From Bacillota bacterium (GTDB lineage: Bacteria; Bacillota; Clostridia; Oscillospirales; Ruminococcaceae), in NCBI GenBank assembly GCA_023412215.1, contig JAEYNX010000027.1:1-64000 (forward strand): DNA of 64,000 nucleotides, in the 5' to 3' direction. Shown here in pieces: positions 63,884 to 64,000 of the stretch. Position numbers and translations under genes: made by a program. A model generated the notes under the pieces. The model searched no databases, was not told the DNA's origin, and saw nothing but the letters and a program-made list of their open reading frames with translations. The stretch's first letter is position 1, and each line of letters starts with the position of its first letter.

Positions 63884-64000
63884 ATGCAAAAGCAGCTGAA
63901 TCTGCAGGATGTTTTTTTAAACCAAGCCAGACGCGACAAAATTCCGCTTACCATCTTCCTGACAAACGGCTTTCAGTTTAAGGGCATGGTAAAGGGTTTC
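63884..64000 (+). CDS. hfq: RNA chaperone Hfq, N-terminal part (cut by window end)
   Basis: The ATG at 63884 lies 7 nt behind CGGAGG, 13 bp after miaA. The 39 visible codons give [19 protein letters not shown], then the Sm1 segment [15 protein letters not shown] (here [11 protein letters not shown]) and the QFKGMVKGF strand, which are diagnostic of Hfq. Hfq forms a hexameric ring that binds small RNAs and mRNAs. The gene order miaA-hfq is widespread. The rest of the gene lies beyond position 64000. Confidence 0.95.
   Translation, partial: MQKQLNLQDVFLNQARRDKIPLTIFLTNGFQFKGMVKGF

Overview
The window looks like a chromosomal segment of an anaerobic, flagellated, probably spore-forming member of the Clostridia (Firmicutes, Oscillospirales-like). 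The basis is gene content and order: tepA-ylzJ-uppP-ftsK/spoIIIE, miaB-ylbF-mutS-mutL-miaA-hfq, rpsB-tsf, prfA-sua5, a T-box, a SAM-I riboswitch, a c-di-GMP-I riboswitch, purine-rich Shine-Dalgarno sites and frequent TTG/GTG starts. The taxonomic placement is inferred from synteny and sequence style, not from a database search. Most of the window is core genome. No phage, complete insertion sequence, tRNA, rRNA or CRISPR array was seen.

Layout. 1-4.4 kb: a c-di-GMP-I riboswitch and terminator, a long structured leader, a poly-HAMP chemoreceptor and an HD-GYP c-di-GMP phosphodiesterase. 4.4-6.8 kb (minus): MATE and EamA/DMT transporters. 7.0-10 kb: a MITE-like element, a Met-type T-box and metNIQ. 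10-18 kb (minus): an alpha/beta hydrolase, a USP-like protein, the redox repressor rex, isocitrate dehydrogenase and aconitase (with a Rex-like operator over the promoter), and a GNAT/MFS pair. 18-26.8 kb (plus): tepA, ylzJ, uppP, ftsK/spoIIIE, a YgiQ-type radical SAM protein, a ComEC-like metallohydrolase, a DUF3006 protein and a NERD protein. 27-29.3 kb: a nicotinamidase-like/NAPRTase salvage pair bracketed by MITE copies. 29.4-32.8 kb: a 2-hydroxyacid dehydrogenase, a Gx transporter and ApbE (minus), divergent from an FMN-binding lipoprotein. 33-38 kb: DUF951, prfA, sua5, coaE, a lytic transglycosylase and an M18 aminopeptidase. 38.2-41.9 kb: fliD, fliS and an unknown gene behind a SigD-type promoter. 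42-45.3 kb (minus): metK under a SAM-I riboswitch and a second chemoreceptor. 45.6-50.5 kb: a secreted unknown, sppA, ylmC-like, rpsB and tsf. 50.8-56.1 kb: two large cell-envelope proteins. 56.3-64 kb: miaB, ylbF-like, mutS, mutL, miaA and the start of hfq.

The most interesting points are these. (1) A 1257-residue exported protein joins a GHL10-like domain (family of the denuded-glycan hydrolase DigH), an intact Amidase_3 domain and three Big_2 repeats, directly after a stand-alone GHL10 lipoprotein. (2) A c-di-GMP riboswitch stands ahead of a chemoreceptor and a c-di-GMP-degrading enzyme, followed by about 290 nt of leader with strong hairpins. (3) A Rex-like operator covers the -35 box of aconitase-isocitrate dehydrogenase, with rex nearby. 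(4) A small palindromic MITE-like family has one copy near 7.0 kb, one near 26.9 kb, a remnant near 27.7 kb and three solo palindromes. (5) ApbE, a Gx transporter and a lipoprotein with a flavinylation motif form a probable extracytoplasmic electron-transfer module.

Many start codons were moved from the longest reading frame to the codon best placed behind a Shine-Dalgarno sequence. These choices are inferences and are stated per gene.
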